Shown in pieces: positions 59,701-64,000 of a stretch of DNA of 64,000 bases. Location of the stretch: NCBI GenBank assembly GCA_916700875.1, contig CAKAKS010000013.1, positions 15,124,596 to 15,188,595 on the forward strand. The letters are read 5' to 3'. The first letter of the stretch is position 1. Every line of letters starts with the position of its first letter. Source of the stretch: Sebastes aleutianus (Eukaryota > Chordata > Actinopteri > Perciformes > Sebastidae). The notes below the pieces were generated by a model that was given only the letters and a program-made list of their open reading frames with translations, did not search any database and was not told the DNA's origin. A program made the position numbers and the translations under genes.

Positions 59701-62484
59701 GATAATGAGAAACGGTGCCAATGCTATTTCTGCATCAAGATTTGTCTGCTTGTTTCCTCAAGGGAATCGTGACGGACAGACGCGTCTAATTAAAGATGGA
59801 CAGAAGGTCGAGGCATATCAGTGGAGTGTCAGCGATGGCCGCTGGATGAAAATCGGAGATGTGGTCGGAGGCTCAAACCAACAGATCTCCAAGAGCGTGG
59901 TGTATGAAGGAAAGGTAAGATCGTAAGCTTATTGTCAAGACAAACGATGGCGATGCATGCACGCACGAGAACAGTCATGAACGACTCCTGATCTCCCCTC
60001 AGGAATACGACTACGTCTTCACCATCGACGTGAATGAGGGAGGGCCGTCCATGAAGCTGCCTTACAATGTGGCCGAGGACCCTTGGCTGACGGCGCACAA
60101 CTTTTTGCAGAAGAATGACCTCAGCCCCATGTTCCTCGACCAGGTTGCCAATTTTATAATAGAGAACACCAAAGGACATGTGGTGGGACCAGCCCAGCCC
60201 GCTGGTGGCGACCCATTCACTGGTGAGGCCAAAGGATAGATACTTGATACCTTTCAGATACAGTCAATGTCTTTTTTAATTTTGTTAGACTGAATTTATA
60301 TTTTCCTAAAGGTGTTTTATCTCTTCATCTGACAGGAGGAGCTCGGTATGTCCCTGGGGCTTCTGATGAAAGGCCAGGTTTTGGAGCTGATCCTTTCACA
60401 GGTACAGTATGTTTATTTAAATATTTTTCACAATCTGAACATCACCAGAGATGTTCTTTTCAGAGCTGTTTTTTTTTTCCCACAGGCTCCGGTCGCTACA
60501 TCCCAGGGTCGGGTCCTGACCCAAGTACTGCTACAGGTGGTGCAGATCCCTTCACAGGTGAGTTATTTACTGAAGGAATCTCTGTATTGTGGACAACTCG
60601 GTGTAAACAACAGACAAACGAAACCAACACTCTTGAAAATCTGAGATAGTGAGGTCATTATGCTTGTGTATTGGGTGAAAACCATGTATTAATTTCTGAT
60701 TGCTGTACGCGTTTCTCTTATATGAAAGCGGTACAAGGCAGTAGTGTTTTGTTTTTAAGTCTTTAATGTTGTCACTCATTGGATCATACTCTTCCCTACT
60801 CTGCAGGAGGCGGTGCCTACTCCTCAGCAGCCCACAGACAGACGGCAACCAACATCTACTTCCCCAAGACTGATGGCGTGACCTTTGAGCAAGCCAATTC
60901 TACGCAGATCATGGGTGAGCATTTTTATTTATAGCTTTGATGATGTGTCTCTACAGTCTGGATGTGTCAATTGTGAATGACAAAACATTTCTAAGAACTT
61001 TATTCATAGATTTAGGAGTGTGTGGACACTTGAACTGTGTTTAAAGGCCCTGAATACCTTTTTTCTTCCCTTTATCAGCTTTTTACTGAGTGATGGGGTC
61101 CTTTGGGAACACACTGTTTTCTGCCAAAGTTAGAGCAGTTTGTCACATTAGAGACTTCCTTGTGTAACTATTTAATCTCTTTGCTCTTCTCGCTGGTTTG
61201 AAACGGGTGGGGCTCAGTTTGGAAAATGTTATTCAGAAATATTTGAATCAAAATCTGATGACAGTTGGTGGGCACTGTCAACAAAATCTGATCAAACCAA
61301 GCCGAATAACATTTTTGAGTTATTCTTATTAAATGATATCTAAAGATGTTTTTTTACTTTAATGTTGCATATTTAGTCATGAATATTTCATGTTGTTTTT
61401 TTTAAAGTTTAATACCACATTACATGATACCACATTTTCATGGCTTTAAAAGTAAACATTTCCAATTCATTACTTGTCATGAAGATATTATACCAAAATG
61501 CCTTTCCCCTGGTTCATTAAAGTTTCTTTACTGTTTCGGGGTCAATGATTTGTTCTTTTCTCATCAGCCAAGATAAAGGAGCTGAATGGAGGTGCCCCAC
61601 AGGAGCACAAGCTTTCCGATGAACTTCTGGAAAGCCTTGAGAAGCTCCTGGTGTCCGTGTCTGATCCCAACTCCTCCACCACGTCACCCCCAACCATCCA
61701 AGAGATCAACCTGCTGTGGAAGGCCTCTCACTGGCCTGAAGGTACAACAACAGCAGTCAAACCCAATTTATGATATTTTATTGTTTTTCATTTCAATTGA
61801 TTTTATGATTTCTGCTAAATAATTATCAAAAACAGAAAGAAGAACATGATTTAAGGTTATTCAGTTCATTATTGTTCACTAACTAAACTCCCCTTTCCTT
61901 CCCCCTGGACTTCAGACATTGTGTTTCCTGTCCTGGACATTATGAGGCTGGCAGTGCGCCACCCACAGGTTAACGAGAGCCTCTGTGGCGAGGCGGAGGG
62001 AGTCCAGCTGTGCAACCACCTGCTGAGCCTGATGAGGACCGAGGGGCGTCCTGCCAACCAGATGCTGGCGCTGCGGACTCTGTGCAACTGCTTTGGCGGC
62101 AGGCACGGCCGAGCCCTCCTCCTGGCCCAGCGTGAAACGGTGCTATCACGTGCTGCCGACCTGGCCAGCGTCTGCAATAAGAACATCCACATTGCCCTGG
62201 CCACTCTGGTGCTTAACTACGCCGGCTGCCTGCACAGCCAACCCGATCTGGAGGCCAAGGCCCAGTGCCTGTCTGTGGCCAGCAGAGCTCTGGAGACGGT
62301 ACAAGACAAGGAGGCTGTGTTTAGGCTGCTGGTGGCCTTGGGAACCACTGTGTCCTCAGACCAGACAGCCCAGGACCTGGCTCGCTCCCTGGGGGTCAAC
62401 TCTCAGATTTCCAAGTACTCATCAGTGTCTGATCCATCTAAGGTGGCCGAGTGCTGCCAGCTGGTTTTAAAAGAACTACAATGA
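56764..62484 (+). CDS. plaa: plaa, phospholipase A2-activating protein (complete, 14 coding exons)
   Basis: PLAA (yeast Doa1/Ufd3) is a cytosolic and nuclear ubiquitin-binding partner of the p97/VCP ATPase in protein degradation, endosome sorting and lysophagy. Exons: 56764-56912, 57335-57528, 58019-58119, 58285-58405, 58848-59015, 59189-59324, 59430-59599, 59763-59914, 60003-60222, 60336-60401, 60486-60557, 60807-60914, 61568-61741, 61916-62484. All borders are AG/GT with consistent phases; total 2400 nt, 799 codons plus stop (human 795). Residues 1-290 form the seven-blade WD40 propeller (GHEMDVRGLA, GSWDTTAKVW, GSADKTIKLW, EDRTLRIW); about 360-463 the PFU ubiquitin-binding domain (AYQWSVSDGRW, DVNEGGP, FLQKNDL); then a linker with repeated DPFTG; about 530-799 the PUL domain that binds p97. 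Start context is GCAAAATGG. Confidence 0.98.
57565..57900 (+). mobile_element. LINE 3' end in plaa intron 2
   Basis: The sequence starts with a degenerate coding end (TTTATCCCTTCTGCTGTTAA then CTGCTGAACAC, the usual FIPSAVKLLN-type ending of fish LINE ORFs). It finishes with CCCCCTTGGGGATGAATAAAG just before 57885. 5'-truncated copy in the sense direction; the plaa splice sites are undisturbed. Confidence 0.7.
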
Positions 62485-62579
62485 TTTGCATGATTAGAAA
62501 AAAAGAGCACCGGTTTCTTACTATCACTCTGTTCTGCTTAATCAGTTGTGGTGGAGACTTAAATAATTGTATGTTCTGC

Positions 62580-62814
62580 AATAAAAAAGGACAAATTAAA
62601 TCTCTGCATATGCTTAGCCTGTGTTTTTATTACTGCACTACCTTTCTAAAGCCCCTTGACTAATTTGTGGGTAAATGTGGGACGAATGCATGTAATAATG
62701 GCTTATAACAATACACTGTGTCAAGTTAAATCTATGTCTAGCCTTTTAATGTGTTTTATATTATTTCCTACTGCCATGTTAAACTCTGACTTGGTGAAAC
62801 AATACCTCAATAAA
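62580..62814 (+). terminator. plaa: plaa polyadenylation signals
   Basis: AATAAA at 62580-62585 (96 bp past the stop) and again at 62809-62814. Either could define the 3' end; both are followed by T/G-containing sequence. No other signal is closer to the stop codon. Confidence 0.65.
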
Positions 62815-63660
62815 GTATCTTATTACAGGGAAAGTGACATGCAAATCTTAACTGGGGGGAAAAAACAACTCTGGTGAGGGACATGTGGATATTGTGCTTG
62901 CTGAATGTCCTGACAGTTAAAATGGTTACTTATTAGAGGAGTAAATTTATCGACCGTTAACTCTCTATTTACAATGCAATGCAATCTTTTTCTAAGCTTG
63001 GTAATTGTGGGTTTTCAGTGGTTTATTAACTATTAAAACTGGCCTGAAGCCTGTAATGTTCTCCACTTCTTTGTGTGATACTGTAGAAGCAGTCCGCCTT
63101 GTCCAACATCGAATCAAATGAGTCAACTTTGTATTTACACCAGGTTAAGTGACCTGAGGTACCCCCATAAAACAATACTAGTTAATAACTATTTTATAGG
63201 ACATAACAGATGAAAAAACACACCAAATATAACTAGTTGTTTGCTGTGCAAACAAATGTGAAACAGTCGGATCGTATCGTATCGTAAATTCGTGAGCCTG
63301 GTTTGATAGCTCAGGGCTTATGCCCTTTTCTATCATAGGAAATCATTGGAGGGAGGAGAGAGGAGATGGAGGAGGAGCCCAGTTGGTGTTGAGGCATCAT
63401 TGCCCATGCCCAGCCAGTTGAGGAGTTTATATATATATATATATATGTTTATTTATTTTTATTTATCTATTTTTTTCTTTCTTTAATTTATTTTTCTCTC
63501 CATTTAGTTTTATCCATATTTAATTTAATTTAATTTTGTTATGAGGAAAAGGAAGAAAAAGAAGAAAAAAAAGGGAAATATATATATAGAGATAGATATA
63601 TAGATAGATATAAGAAAGAAAAAAAGAAAGAAAGAAAAATAAATAATAAAAATATCAGAA
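62815..63660. other. Intergenic spacer downstream of plaa
   Basis: No gene seen. It contains a (TA)n run at 63427-63446, purine-rich low complexity at 63540-63655 with GATA repeats, and an AT-rich stretch between. Confidence 0.6.
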
Positions 63661-64000
63661 ACAGTGGGAAACAGTTTAGAAGTGCATTCGTAAACCGGAA
63701 GTACTTGTTAACAACATCCGGGTTGTTATTGGAAAAAATTGGCGGTCTGTGTTCTCGCTGTTTTCTTGTTCCTGAAACTAAAATCTGTGAAATACTCTTT
63801 TGTTTGTATCTCGACCTGCTCGTTTAACACGTGTAACTGTTCCTCGACAGTGTTTGTTAATTTGAGAACCGTTTCTTAAACGTCAGATATGTTGACAAAC
63901 TCCAAACAAGTTAAGGAAGCTAGCAGAAGTTAGCCAACAGGGAACTTTAGAGCTAGCCGCTGAAGCTAGCTGTGTTAGCCAGGCTGGCTCTCTGACCAGC
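63661..64000. promoter_or_regulatory. Promoter-like sequence of an unseen neighbouring gene
   Basis: The ETS-type site CCGGAAGT at 63695-63702, a second ATCCGGG at 63717-63723, and an E2F-like TTGGCGG near 63739 stand in a less AT-rich stretch that runs to the window end, without a TATA box. This is what a housekeeping promoter and 5' leader look like in fish. The short ATG frame at 63889 stops after 14 codons. Human CAAP1 lies next to the PLAA 3' end in the same direction, so caap1 is a possible identity, by synteny only. Confidence 0.4.

Noticed and set aside
1..64000. CRISPR arrays, operons, prophage or bacterial defence systems
   Set aside because: Spliced vertebrate genes and eukaryotic transposons throughout; no direct-repeat/spacer arrays or prokaryotic gene structure.

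Overview
The window is vertebrate nuclear DNA, almost certainly from a ray-finned fish and probably a percomorph. Coding exons are short and widely spaced with GT/AG splice sites. Intergenic and intronic DNA is full of CA/GT microsatellites, a Tc1-type transposon, decayed hAT elements, a tRNA-derived SINE and short inverted-repeat elements of kinds common in teleosts. The species cannot be named from this sequence.

Three protein genes can be rebuilt exon by exon. (1) nfib, encoding the transcription factor nuclear factor I B, lies on the minus strand. Coding exon 1 is at 26053-26079 and the 532-bp exon 2, carrying most of the DNA-binding domain, is at 22922-23453. Everything to the left (1-22921) is the start of the very long intron 2, so the rest of the gene is outside the window. 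(2) zdhhc21, a DHHC palmitoyltransferase, is complete on the minus strand: seven coding exons between 47194 and 52518 give exactly 265 codons plus stop. (3) plaa, the ubiquitin-binding PLAP/Doa1-family protein, is complete on the plus strand: 14 coding exons between 56764 and 62484 give 799 codons plus stop.

Layout: 1-22.9 kb is nfib intron 2, with one intact-ended hAT remnant, decayed repeats and a few non-repetitive stretches that could be enhancers. 22.9-28.2 kb holds nfib exon 2, intron 1, exon 1 and the 5' leader/promoter region. 28.2-47.2 kb is a gene desert that has collected SINE, LINE, hAT and miniature inverted-repeat elements, several of them nested. 47.2-53.8 kb is zdhhc21, whose last intron is almost filled by a Tc1 element and a second repeat. 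53.8-56.7 kb is the divergent zdhhc21/plaa intergenic region, with a duplicated CRE-containing unit and two perfect palindromes. 56.7-62.8 kb is plaa. 62.8-64 kb is spacer ending in a promoter-like sequence for an unseen gene.

The three genes do not form a functional pathway. Their order matters mainly for synteny: nfib and zdhhc21 are also neighbours on the same strand in human 9p, whereas human PLAA is many megabases away. I found no convincing new biological system. The most useful second looks are the palindromic duplication upstream of plaa, the Tc1 insertion next to the last zdhhc21 acceptor, the initiator-tRNA-like sequence inside nested hAT debris, and the duplicated linker exons of plaa.
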